Shown: one piece after another, positions 1 to 10,300 of the stretch
Numbering within the stretch: position 1 is the stretch's first letter
How the letters are laid out: each line of letters starts with the position of its first letter
Assembly (NCBI GenBank): GCA_949358305.1
Contig: OX442316.1
Location: 11,284,001-11,348,000, forward strand
Reading direction: 5' to 3'
Source of the DNA: Strigamia acuminata
Taxonomy: Eukaryota > Arthropoda > Chilopoda > Geophilomorpha > Linotaeniidae
DNA: 64,000 nucleotides
Notes under the pieces: model-generated
Told to the model about the DNA's origin: nothing
Database searches by the model: none
The model's input: the letters and a program-made list of their open reading frames with translations, nothing else
Made by a program: the position numbers and the translations under genes

Positions 1-2020
1 TTGCAAACATAAACATACGCGAAAATGACTACTATTTGCTTCTGCATATCAAATCAGATGTAATAACATTATAGTGACGCGACGATGGCAGCACAAAAAA
101 TCTAACTACAGGAAAAACAACATCTTGTTTCTATCTTAAAGAGTATAATTACCACATCCTGTTGTTTATCCTGTAAAAAACCAAGTTCTAAAAAAAATTA
201 TACGCAAGTCTAAAAAAAACTGTTTACTTACCTGGATTGTTTGCACAATTAACTAATTTAGAATATAAAAGCAATCAAGTGAAGTGTTACCAGCTTAAAC
301 CAGTGGCAAAATTACACTTGGGTATTTACTCTAGATGGGTATACAAACGATGCAATGTTAGTACAGCGACAGCTACATTATAATCGATAATAATCACACT
401 TTCCTTTCCAATAATTTCAACTTTTTACACATAAGCAATACGAAATAAAAATTTTAATTTTTTGTAATCCATAGGTATAAAAGTATATACTATTGAATAA
501 ATAATAGATAAATGTATGATCGTAGCTTATTCTCGTTGACTTGCCTCACTAAAGTCTGTAAACAATAATTGGTGAGAGACTCAATTAGCCAAGTGGTTTA
601 TATTTAGAAAAAAAAATAATCTCCCATTACTATTACACCTGTGCCAACATGAATTTTCATGATTTTGTCAATCTCCCTGATGGTGAAGAGCAGGCACCAC
701 TTAACAAAATGGATTTGGAACCAGTCTCATTTTCCCCAATCCTTTAAGTAAGATCATACTACATAAGTTTTTTTTTATAATAGCTGCCTTGGACGAATGC
801 TTCGTCCGTAAAAACTGCTAAACTTTGCTTTACTTCTACAAAAAAAAACGGCGAGAAAGAACGAAACACTAGCCATTTTGAACCAGATTTTTATTTCCCC
901 CCTCTCAGCAAATGTTGCTATAACAAAAAACCAACACATTTAATGACTCGGTTGTATTTTCAAAAACCCGAATCAATAACTAATCAAAAACCTCGCTTTC
1001 GTTTGTTCTTATTACCTTAGTTATCGCCAGCTTTTTGTAAAATGTTTGCAAAATTACACCCTTTAACTTTCGTCTTATAATTTAAAGATTGTGAATTCAT
1101 CAGTTCATACCTCAAAGGTTTAAGCTATAAACTCGGCGTGTGAATGCACCGTAACTGTGAAAATGTTTCATAAATTAATATCAAAAATAGCCAATAAATA
1201 AAACCGTTGGTAATTTCGTAAATAAAACCTATCGTTACCATAAAACGGCAGGTGAATCTAGCCCCCTGATCTTTGGGCCGCCTTTATGAGCCATCCTATA
1301 CAAGCTCTCAGTTAAGAAATAAGATTTTTCTTGGCACTTAGCTTTTCAATTCGTGCAATTTATAAAATTGTGTCCTGATTTATGAGCCTTTTCTTACAGA
1401 TTATGTAAATGTGAAATAAAAGCTTAGACCTTATTGCACAAAGATTGGTGCACCAGACTGGCCTTTTAAGTCAGCTCAATATCGCCAGCATTCCCACAAT
1501 TCCAAGGGTTCATTACTTGGTGACCCTTGAGACCTTTGTTTTTCTCGTGGATCAATGCAAACGCAATGGCATTTCCAGTTGATCGATGAAAACGCTTAAG
1601 CTTATCATAAGCCAGATTGAGAAAAAACTAGGCCAAACTATAAGATTGCTCAGTACTAGCTAGCTTGTTCAGCAAACTAAGTGTTATTACAGCACAATTT
1701 CAATTTGAAAACACTAACCTTAATCCGGTCGTACAGTACATTGAACCTGAGTAGTTTTAAGGGTTGGTGTTGTGGCACTTATTATTACTTCACTTGATTA
1801 CTGGTCTTAAAGTTGCTTCCTATCGGCCTGTCGACTCATCTATTACCGAAAGAGAATAATAAATTAAGTCAATTGGTTAAGAGAAAAGGATAACAGCATG
1901 ACAGAGCCATCTTAAGGTATATCGTGTCCCTTGGCATTTAGTAGCTTGAAGTCCATGATCGCAATAATGTACTGCTAAATATCTCAGTCACGTCAACAAA
2001 CGAGTATATAATACCGTGAA
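1..2020. other. Intergenic or intronic AT-rich DNA, nothing recognised
   Basis: No long open frame, RNA gene or terminal-repeat element was recognised. The DNA is AT-rich with short homopolymer runs. The last five bases (GTGAA, 2016-2020) look like one side of the target duplication of the copia relic that follows. Confidence 0.5.
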
Positions 2021-2173
2021 TGTAAAGAAATGAAGCTCGGATTAATTGAAAAACCGACTCGTCATTTATTCCTCTGTGTTCTCTTTACATCGCCATTTGC
2101 AAGGAGTGGTAACCAACACAATTAAAATACAAAACAATAACATTTCATTTTCTTTCAAAACTACACTCTCACA
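2021..2173 (-). repeat. copia 3' LTR (153 bp)
   Basis: Begins TGTGAGAG and ends TTTACA on the minus strand, immediately after a purine-rich tract. It contains an AATAAA polyadenylation signal (2065-2070), as expected at the R/U5 boundary. The first ~75 bases repeat at 2417-2495. Confidence 0.65.
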
Positions 2174-2218
2174 AATCCCCCTTTTTGTTTTCGTAGAAAC
2201 CAACCAAAAAATATAAAA

Positions 2219-2425
2219 TCAACCCTTGACGTCAATCTTCAGTATTCTCGCAAAACCTCTCAGCTTGTCACCTGATACTGGCTTGGTCAATGGGTCTGCT
2301 AGCATGTCCTCGGTAGGAACAAAGTCCATTCGCACGTTTCCCAATTCCACCTCGTCTTTAATAAACATGTACTTCCGTAGTATGTGTTTCGTCAGAGACT
2401 TCTTGCAACACACGCTTCTTGCAAC
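2219..2425 (-). pseudogene. copia pol remnant: C-terminal end of RNase H
   Basis: The translated fragment carries the typical end of Ty1/copia RNase H: a TKHI motif, a central IKDEVELGNV stretch, then VPTEDMLADPLTKP and a short tail before the stop. This is the region just before the polypurine tract in intact copia elements. Only about 65 residues remain and no catalytic core is present. Bases upstream in the same frame (2425-2470) come from the truncated LTR rather than the original gene. Confidence 0.8.
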
Positions 2426-2495
2426 GAGTGGTAACCAACGCAACGAAAATACAAAACAATAACATTTCATTTTCTTTCAAAACTATACACTCACA
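2417..2495 (-). repeat. Truncated copia 5' LTR
   Basis: About 79 bp matching the first half of the LTR at 2021-2173, starting TGTGAG on the minus strand. It breaks off where the RNase H fragment begins, so the rest of the 5' LTR and most of the internal region are deleted. Confidence 0.65.
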
Positions 2496-2598
2496 GTAAA
2501 AATGTAGAAGAATCTGGACCGGCTTAAGCAATTGTAGTGCCTGATTTAGACCATTTTGATGGGACCCCCCTAAACGTAAGATTATTTCAATGGGTCCC

Positions 2599-2726
2599 TG
2601 TAGTGTTGTTAAATGTAACCGATAGAGGGCGCGAGGCGCAAGGCCGAGTGCAAGGTCATAGAGTACATTAAACGGAAGTTAGCTAGCGTTCAAGCAATGA
2701 AGTTGTCCTTTATTTACGATGCTACA
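2599..2726 (+). repeat. Element A 5' LTR
   Basis: 128 bp, TG...CA ends, matching the copy at 7224-7351. It holds an ATTAAA polyadenylation-like hexamer and an AGAGGGCGC motif (2624-2632) that fits the core recognised by CTCF-type zinc-finger proteins. Confidence 0.92.
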
Positions 2727-2727
2727 T

Positions 2728-2745
2728 TGGCGACGAGGGAAGTTT
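2728..2745 (+). other. Primer-binding site of element A
   Basis: TGGCGACGAGGGAAGTTT follows the 5' LTR after one base. TGG at this spot pairs with the CCA end of a tRNA primer. I have not assigned the tRNA. Confidence 0.6.
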
Positions 2746-2790
2746 GATGAAATAGACGTGATACGAGTGCATACGAACAGTAAATGAGCG

Positions 2791-5700
2791 GTGTGGTTGC
2801 GGCTGATGGAATTGTGCGAGGAGGAGAGTAAAACAGACGCGAAACGCGACAATATGGCGGATGAAACGGCGACGTCTGGTTTTCTGCGGTCGGCAGGCAT
2901 CCCACCATTCGATGTTCATGGCGAGACCACCACTCAATCCCAGCGTTGGCAAAGGTGGATTAGCAGGCTGGAAATGTTTATGTTGGCGGCGGGAATCAAG
3001 GACGATATGAGGAAAATGGCGACGTTACTTCACCAGGCGGGTGAGGAGGTGTTCGCCGTTTATGAGACTTTAGTGATAGAGGAGGAGGATAAGAACTATA
3101 AAACGGTAAAGGACGCATTAACTGCCTATTTTATTCCCAAAAAGAATACGGAATTTTGCATTTATACATTCCGAATGTCCCGCCAGGAGGCGACGGAACC
3201 GTTGGATAAATACCAGATGAGATTGAGACATTTAGCGGTGGGATGCGATTTTAAGGACGATGACCGCGAGATTAAATCCCAAATAATTCTGGGGACAAGT
3301 TTGAACCGATTACGACGACAGGCGTTGCGTGATGATACGCTGACATTGAAAGAGCTTCTGGACCTGGGCCGAGGATACGAAGCCTCGGAGTGGCAAGCAA
3401 AACAAATGGAAGGTAGTGAGAAAGAGGTAACGGGTGAAATTAACCTGGTTCGAGCATCGACTGAGGGCAGGAGGAGAGCGAACAGTGAAACGGGGTACCG
3501 AAGGAGAGAATCGACAGGTGGCGCGGCTCGTGGCGGATTCGGCGGATCCCGTGGCTCGGGAAATAGGAAGTGCTTTAATTGCGGTCGAGCGTGGCCACAC
3601 GTCACGCCACAGGACTGTCCGGCGAGGGGAGTGGCGTGTCGGGGATGCGGTAAGACGGGTCATTTCGTGCGCTTTTGTCGAGCAAAGCGAGAGGAGGGGG
3701 CGGAAGCTAATAACAAAATAAATGCAGTGAAGTGCGACTATGTCGAGGAGAGTGATGATGAGGAGTTGTTTACGATCGGTTTGTGTTCAGACGGCAGAAA
3801 GGGGAGCCCAAAGATGCCGGAAGTGTGTTTGACAGTGGGGGAGGAGCGTAGGGATACGAGATTCATCGTTGATTCGGGAACTTCAGTGAATGTTTTGGGC
3901 AGAGAGGATTATTGGGCGATGAAGTTAAAACCGATGTTGAAGGAAAGTCGTGCTAAGCTGATGACGTATGGATCATCCGAGCCGCTGCCATTATTGGGCC
4001 GAGTGACATTAATGATCCGTTACGAAGAGATGGAATTAGAAGTGACGGCGTACGTGGTGGATCGGCCGGGTGAGTCATTGTTGAATTACGCAACGGCGAA
4101 ACAACTGGGAATCGTGCAGGTGGTGAACAATATCAAGAAAACAACGTTGGAGGAGGAGATAAAAAGACAATATCCCAAATTATTCCAGGGAGTGGGAAAA
4201 CTCAAGGAATACCAAATTCACCTACACGTGGACGAGGAAGTAGCGCCGGTGGCGCAGCGCTACCGCCCACTGCCATTTCGATTAAGAAAAAAGGTCGAAA
4301 AAGAACTCGATCGATTGCTGCAAATGGATGTGATCGAACGGATCGACGAAGGAATGGGGCCGACGCCGTGGGTCTCACCGATCCACTGCGTGGACAAACC
4401 CAAAGACCCGGACCCCGACGCAATCCGCCTCTGTGTTGACGCAAGGGAAGTGAACAGAGCGATTAAAAGGGTTAGGCACACTTCGCCGCGGTTGGAAGAC
4501 ATTGTGGCGCTGGCGGAGGGAGCACGTTTTTTTTCAAAACTCGATTTGAATCATGGATTCAATCAAGTTGAGTTAGATGCGGAATCTCGTAAATATACTG
4601 TCTTTGCGACTCACGTGGGTCTATTTCGTTTTAAAAGGCTATTGTTTGGGATAAACTCAGCTTCTGAGTTATTCCAGGACACCATACGTCAAGTGATCGA
4701 GGGTTTGCAGAGTTGCATTAACATTGTTGATGACATTTTTATTGTAGGAAAAACTGTGGAGGCACACGACGCGGCGCTGCACGCCGTTTTGAAGCGATTG
4801 GAAAAAAAAGGACTGACTTTAAACGAGGACAAATGTGAGGTGCGCCGTGGTGAGATAGTGTTTTTTGGACATGTATTTTCAGCGGCGGGGGTCTCAATTG
4901 ACCCACGAAAAGTGGAGGCAATTGAAAAGATGGAAATCCCAAAGTCGTCAGCGGAGGTCAAGAGCTTGCTCGGTATGGTGATTTATTGTGCCCGTTTCGT
5001 TAAAGATATGGCAAAGATTTTGAAACCACTGAGGGACCTGACGAAAAGTTCAAATGGGCCGTTTCGATGGAAAAAGGAACATCAGGAGGCGTGGACGTGT
5101 ATAAAGGAGCGACTGGGGAATAAAAACACGTTGGCTTATCATGACCCAATGGCAAGTACGCACCTGACGGTAGATGCGGGGCCAAACGGACTTGGTGCAA
5201 TTTTGGCGCAAATTAGGAGCGGCGAGAGCGAACCTCGAGTGGTGGCGTACGCCAGCCGGACCTTAACGGATGTAGAGAGTAGATACTCTCAAATCGAGCG
5301 CGAAACTTTGGCGGCAATTTGGGCCATCGAACATTTTTATTTATACTTATATGGAATAGTGTTTACCCTTTTTACAGATCATAAGCCTCTAATAAGCATC
5401 TTCGGAAACCGCAAAGCGCGACCTTCGGCAAGGATAGAGAGGCTCTGCCTTCGGATACAACAATATGTGTTCGAGGTAAAGTACACAAAAGGAAATTCCA
5501 ACCCTAGCGATTATATGTCGCGACATACGGGGACAAGAGGCCTGAAGGACGGCGCCATGTCGAGGACCGTGGAAGGATATGTTAATTTCGTGGTCAGGAC
5601 TCGTGTACCGAAATCACTAACACGGGAGGAGATTGCGAGGTGTACAAACGAGGATGTCAGTTTGAAACTTTTACAACAAGCGCTGACACAGGAGGGAGCA

Positions 5701-7077
5701 GAACGTGAGAAAACATGGAAAAAAGACTGTTTAAAACCGTTTAAAATGTTGCAGGAAGAATTCACGAATTCTGAGGACGGAATCATCCTTCGGGGCGATC
5801 GAATTGTGGTGCCCGAGTCACTAAGAGACAAAGTAGTGGAGATCGCTCACCGGGGACATCAGGGAGTGGTGAAAACCAAGATGCTCTTACGCCAAAAGGT
5901 GTGGTTTCCCGGAATTGATATGCGGGTGGAGCGGCTTATAGCGGGATGCATTCCTTGCCAAGCAACCGTGGTGACAAAATCGAGGACCCCATTGGAGATG
6001 TCCAGTTTACCCGACCGGCCTTGGCAGAAGATCGCAGTTGACTTTTTAGGACCGTTTCCCGACGGCAGGATTTTATTTGTCATCGTAGACGAGTATTCGC
6101 GCTTCCCATTTGTGGACGGCGTGTCGTCGACGGGGGCTCGGGGCGTCATCGCACTTCTGAGAAAGCGTTTCTCGGAGTTGGGCATCCCGGAGACGGTGAA
6201 ATCCGATAATGGACCGCCATTTTCGTCGTGCGAGTTCGCGGATTTTCTGGCCGAAATGGGCGTGCGACGCCATCGAGTCACGCCGCTGTGGCCCGAAGCG
6301 AACGGAGAAGTTGAACGTTTAATGAAAACTTTAAACAAAGCGATCTTGACGGCGGTTACGGAGGGACGGAAATGGCACGAGGAAGTCCACGAGTTCCTTC
6401 TAAATTACCGCGCGACTCCACATGCGACCACGGGAGTTTCGCCGGCCGACGCGATGTACGGCAGACCGATTAAGACCAGGTTACCACAAGTTTTCGTGAG
6501 GCCAAACGACGCGATAATGAGGAAGAGAGACGAGGAAAAGAAGGGGAGTATGAAGAGTTTGGCAGATGGGAAGAGGCATGTTCGGGAACACGGGCTATTG
6601 GTGGGGGACGTAGTCCTGGTGAGAAGAAGGAAGGTGAATAAACTAACAACACCGTACGATCCGGAACCGTTCAGAATTATAGCGATAGCGGGTTCTCAAG
6701 TGACAGCCAACAGGGGAAGACAGAACGTGGTGCGAAACTCATCGTTCTTCAAGAAGATACGTCAAGAGAGAGGGGAGGAATTGGAGAGAGTAAGACAGGG
6801 GGATGGGGAGACGGATGAGGATGACGGAGGGAGAGGAAGGGACCCGCAGCTGGAGACGAGAGATGAAAGTGAGGAAGAAACGCCATTATGTGATATGGAG
6901 TCGAGAGTGGAAGAGAGAGGGGAGCAGGGAATTGTTCCACCCGCTCAGGAACCGGAGGATATTCCGGCTGTGCCGGAACCCGAGGATCCATTCGTGCTGA
7001 GGAAGTCAAATAGGAAAACAAACAAGCCGTCGTGGCAAAAGGACTATGATATGTGTTGCAAGAAGAGAAAAAAGTGA
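2791..7077 (+). CDS. Gag-Pol polyprotein of Ty3/gypsy element A
   Basis: Encodes the structural protein and all enzymes needed for retrotransposition in one 1428-codon frame. The real start may be the in-frame ATG at 2854, which begins MADETATSG and has a better context. Order: gag region (about 30-220); two zinc knuckles (residue 261 on), the first a CX2CX5HX5C variant and the second canonical CX2CX4HX4C; aspartic protease DSGTS (D361); reverse transcriptase with KLDLNHGF and IVDD (647-648); RNase H with VDAG (D795); integrase with H1020, H1024, C1053, C1056 and the catalytic triad D1084, D1139, E1175 (D-35-E spacing). A basic/acidic tail ends in an RKSNRK motif. It resembles the K02A2.6-like gypsy group. 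No frameshift, stop or missing catalytic residue was seen, so the copy may be active. There is no frameshift between gag and pol. Confidence 0.93.
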   Translation: MWLRLMELCEEESKTDAKRDNMADETATSGFLRSAGIPPFDVHGETTTQSQRWQRWISRLEMFMLAAGIKDDMRKMATLLHQAGEEVFAVYETLVIEEEDKNYKTVKDALTAYFIPKKNTEFCIYTFRMSRQEATEPLDKYQMRLRHLAVGCDFKDDDREIKSQIILGTSLNRLRRQALRDDTLTLKELLDLGRGYEASEWQAKQMEGSEKEVTGEINLVRASTEGRRRANSETGYRRRESTGGAARGGFGGSRGSGNRKCFNCGRAWPHVTPQDCPARGVACRGCGKTGHFVRFCRAKREEGAEANNKINAVKCDYVEESDDEELFTIGLCSDGRKGSPKMPEVCLTVGEERRDTRFIVDSGTSVNVLGREDYWAMKLKPMLKESRAKLMTYGSSEPLPLLGRVTLMIRYEEMELEVTAYVVDRPGESLLNYATAKQLGIVQVVNNIKKTTLEEEIKRQYPKLFQGVGKLKEYQIHLHVDEEVAPVAQRYRPLPFRLRKKVEKELDRLLQMDVIERIDEGMGPTPWVSPIHCVDKPKDPDPDAIRLCVDAREVNRAIKRVRHTSPRLEDIVALAEGARFFSKLDLNHGFNQVELDAESRKYTVFATHVGLFRFKRLLFGINSASELFQDTIRQVIEGLQSCINIVDDIFIVGKTVEAHDAALHAVLKRLEKKGLTLNEDKCEVRRGEIVFFGHVFSAAGVSIDPRKVEAIEKMEIPKSSAEVKSLLGMVIYCARFVKDMAKILKPLRDLTKSSNGPFRWKKEHQEAWTCIKERLGNKNTLAYHDPMASTHLTVDAGPNGLGAILAQIRSGESEPRVVAYASRTLTDVESRYSQIERETLAAIWAIEHFYLYLYGIVFTLFTDHKPLISIFGNRKARPSARIERLCLRIQQYVFEVKYTKGNSNPSDYMSRHTGTRGLKDGAMSRTVEGYVNFVVRTRVPKSLTREEIARCTNEDVSLKLLQQALTQEGAEREKTWKKDCLKPFKMLQEEFTNSEDGIILRGDRIVVPESLRDKVVEIAHRGHQGVVKTKMLLRQKVWFPGIDMRVERLIAGCIPCQATVVTKSRTPLEMSSLPDRPWQKIAVDFLGPFPDGRILFVIVDEYSRFPFVDGVSSTGARGVIALLRKRFSELGIPETVKSDNGPPFSSCEFADFLAEMGVRRHRVTPLWPEANGEVERLMKTLNKAILTAVTEGRKWHEEVHEFLLNYRATPHATTGVSPADAMYGRPIKTRLPQVFVRPNDAIMRKRDEEKKGSMKSLADGKRHVREHGLLVGDVVLVRRRKVNKLTTPYDPEPFRIIAIAGSQVTANRGRQNVVRNSSFFKKIRQERGEELERVRQGDGETDEDDGGRGRDPQLETRDESEEETPLCDMESRVEERGEQGIVPPAQEPEDIPAVPEPEDPFVLRKSNRKTNKPSWQKDYDMCCKKRKK

Positions 7078-7212
7078 AACTGTGAACTATATACTGAATT
7101 GTGATAGAACTTATTGATTGTCGAATTTTATTAATTATTGTTTTGGTGTCGAATTATTGTTGTCAAATTGAATGTTTATCGAATTGTTCTTGATTGTTGT
7201 TGTACTCCGGAC

Positions 7213-7223
7213 AAGGGGAGGGA
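7213..7223 (+). other. Polypurine tract of element A
   Basis: AAGGGGAGGGA lies directly against the 3' LTR and is the expected primer for plus-strand DNA synthesis. Confidence 0.8.
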
Positions 7224-7351
7224 TGTAGTGTTGTTAAATGTAACCGATAGAGGGCGCGAGGCGCAAGGCCGAGTGCAAGGTCATAGAGTACATTAAACGG
7301 AAGTTAGCTAGCGTTCAAGCAATGAAGTTGTCCTTTATTTACGATGCTACA
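7224..7351 (+). repeat. Element A 3' LTR
   Basis: 128 bp, identical to the 5' LTR by eye, followed by the second copy of the GTCCC target duplication. The AGAGGGCGC motif lies at 7249-7257. Confidence 0.92.
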
Positions 7352-7356
7352 GTCCC

Positions 7357-10300
7357 CTTAAACAATTTTTCTAAAATTTGAGAAATATAAAACAAATATC
7401 TAAAAAAAAAAATATTTTTTTTTTTAAATTAATTTTTGGGTGCGCGTTTAGAACCATGTTCCAATTAAGTCCAAATTGGCCCAATCGACGCTGAGAAAAA
7501 TGTCTACTGAGTAATAAAAATAACGATCAAATTCATGAATCCAAGGTGATGTATTAATTCGAGTCTCTCCAAGTAGTTTTTTTAGCGCGATAAATAAAAG
7601 TACTAAGTGCATGTGCATGACTTATTCGCACTGTTCAATGCACTTAAAGTGTGCGAAAGCTTAAGTTTTACTTGACGTCAATAACACCACGAGTTACAGT
7701 CAGGTTGGCAATAGCTCAACTTTACCATTTAACCTTGTAATGTAAATGAAAAATTTGCGGTTCGTTATCTTCGTGGAAAAGACGAACTATTCCGGTTTTA
7801 AGTCAATTTAACACTTCACTCGTTGACATAAGCAGTTTAAGGTCAATCATTCTTCAAACCATTATGTAAATTCAAATTAAATAAAACCGCTAATATAATA
7901 AGTTGATCCGATCACAAATCACAGCTCTACAAAGAACCAAAGATACTTAGGAGCTGATAATCGCTTGAGTCATGTAAACAAAAGGCTGAGCCTCGACCAC
8001 CTGGAATTACCAATACCATCGTGACAAACTTATCTGACAGAATCAATTCCCCCTGCATCTAAGGGTTTGACTAATTCCTTTGCATAATTAAATTTCTCAC
8101 TTTGCATCCATTCATTCAATCTACTGCTATCACTGTCATTATAAATATGCAATGACGTGAATAAAAATGGTCGCTTTAAATATTTGGCGAAGCCATATCG
8201 TTACTGCAAAGTCCAAACAATGCGATGCATTAACAATGTAGATGGCACATTTAAGCAAACCTAGGTGGAAAAAATAAGCTTAAGCGTTATGAATAAACCA
8301 TCTATAGATAGGAAATAAAAGAGTAAGTATAAATCTTAAAGAAATAGCATTAAAAATAAAAAATATCTATTTTCCGTTATTTAGAAAAAAATTTTGCAGT
8401 GAACTACTATTATTTTTCCATTTCAGAATTTTCATTCCCATTTAAACGTGTACAATCACTATTATTGAATAGAATTCTCAGTGTTATACCGTACTTCGCC
8501 ATCTGCCAATGGCATCCATCTTAGTCGCCTACAAAATTTATTGCCGGCAACCTGCTGCAGACGACAAAACTGTCTCTGATTACAAATAGGGGTCAGCTAA
8601 CAACTACCAACCTCAGTTGCTTTTGAAGAGAAGACCTAGATGGATGAAAACGAATCAAAACAGCTCCAAAATATATCTGAAGGACAAACTCAACAAACAA
8701 CATCAATGACGCTGTAATTTCATTGAATGAAACACACAAAAAAAGACCCAACAAAGTGATTTTAGAATTGTGAACCTCGTTTTATAACAGCTCAGGAGAA
8801 TTTAACGAGTTATTTTATCAATTCAATATTGTTTCGCATATTAATAATTAAAAAAAATACACAGGAAGTTCACGAAAAATTGAGTATACATATGAAATTG
8901 TTTTAGGGGACCTATTTGCAGTAAATCAAGTGTAGCTAATTTAATGGTACCAATGACATTTGCGAATGAATATTGTTTCTATCTTTGTTAAAGACAGACA
9001 TTATTATCTAATTGCAAAGTTCTAAAGCACCATTTATTTAGCCTAAAAATATCTAACCATTAATCAGATAGGGGAATATTTTGAGAAAAATAAAAAGAAT
9101 GTTCGCTCAATCAATCAAAACTGCAGCTTGGGTGAAAGGCTAGTGGACTCTCCCAGCAGATTACAGGGTTATTGTCTGTCGGTGGGACCCTTTCTGGTGA
9201 ACTGTATCTACTTTGAACAGTTCTTGGACAAACTGCCTTTGATTGAATTAGTTGCCTACTGTTCCAACAAGATGAGGCCCCCAACTCATTATGCATGCAG
9301 TCTGACAATGGTGTTATCATCAATTTCCTAATTGTTGGATAGGAAGAGAAACTGCTAGAGCATGGTCACTACAATCACCATGTGAATTTTTATTATCTTT
9401 ATTCGTTAAGTCATTGTGAAACGAGACTTGTCAGGTTAACATCAAAGTTTGAAATGCTTTATTCTCCAATTCATACAAAATGGATAATTCTATAATTGGC
9501 ACCACATGTGCCCATCCTCTTCCTGGCCCTCTGGTGACCCTTGCGTTCTTATAGCCATTTAGACCGGTTTACCTTCTTTTTGAACAACAAGTTTGTTTTA
9601 AAACTCTAAAAAGCATGTTATAAATCCCAGTTAAATGTGTTTAGCATGCCTACTACAACTGAAAGCAGGCTAGATCAGCCGCCATTTTTGAACATAAGCT
9701 GGCCTCATTAAATGACACAAAATTTGCATTCAAAATTTGGAATTTAAACAAGCAGTTTACCTGTTTGTTTTAAATTTTGTTTAAAAATTCTGTTTAGTCG
9801 AAATAACTTTTCGAATGCACCTGATTATTATTTCTTATTATCGATTCCCCATCAAAAAGAAAAATCTTAAGAAGGAACATACTGGCACAATCAAAACATC
9901 TGCAATCAGAAGCTTTTTTTTTCTTTTCATGTTTCAACTACCCATCCTGCTTGTGTTATAATAATCCCCGTGTCTCGAGTTTTAAGTCATCGCTCGCCTC
10001 AGTCGCAAGTTGCAGAAGACTGCAATTCCTATCGATTTTAAAAATCTGTACAGATGGGAATGGCTTTAGTTTGATGGAAAACAAAAAGGTATTTTTTTGA
10101 ACTCAATTGCTTCCTACCAGTTTGTGTTATAGCTGAATTTACAAAAAAAAGCCAAAAACGTGTTATAACCTTATAACAAATCTCAAAATTACATTCATTT
10201 TTAAATCACACAATCTGGTAAATCAATTAAAATTGAATGTTCTTTACTTTATCGGTTAATTTGCAATTCAAATTTTAATATAAACATAAATAAATCATGA

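Larger units (their letters stand above)
2021..2495 (-). mobile_element. Collapsed Ty1/copia retrotransposon (internal deletion derivative)
   Basis: On the minus strand this reads as a truncated 5' LTR (2495 down to about 2417), the last part of a copia polyprotein (about 2425-2219), a polypurine tract (AAAAAGGGGGATT, about 2174-2186) and a 3' LTR (2173-2021). The two LTR pieces share about 75 nearly identical bases beginning TGTGAG. The flanks GTGAA (2016-2020) and GTAAA (2496-2500) fit a 5-bp target duplication with one mismatch. Everything between the 5' LTR and the RNase H end (gag, protease, integrase, reverse transcriptase) is missing, so the copy is non-autonomous. The deletion junction lies in a repeated TTGCAAGAAG-like motif, which suggests loss through microhomology. 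Confidence 0.75.
2599..7351 (+). mobile_element. Full-length Ty3/gypsy LTR retrotransposon (element A)
   Basis: A 4753-bp element bounded by two 128-bp LTRs that I read as identical (2599-2726 and 7224-7351). Each starts TGTAGTG and ends GCTACA. A perfect 5-bp target duplication GTCCC flanks it (2594-2598 and 7352-7356). A primer-binding-like TGGCGACGAGGG follows the 5' LTR and a purine tract precedes the 3' LTR. The single gag-pol frame is open throughout. Identical LTRs, a perfect duplication and an intact frame indicate a very recent insertion. The LTRs are unusually short for gypsy elements. There is no env-like frame downstream of pol. Confidence 0.93.

Noticed and set aside
9111-9331. 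Overlapping ~70-codon frames on both strands
   Set aside because: No family motif, splice support or codon signal. Two overlapping antisense frames suggest chance or an old repeat.
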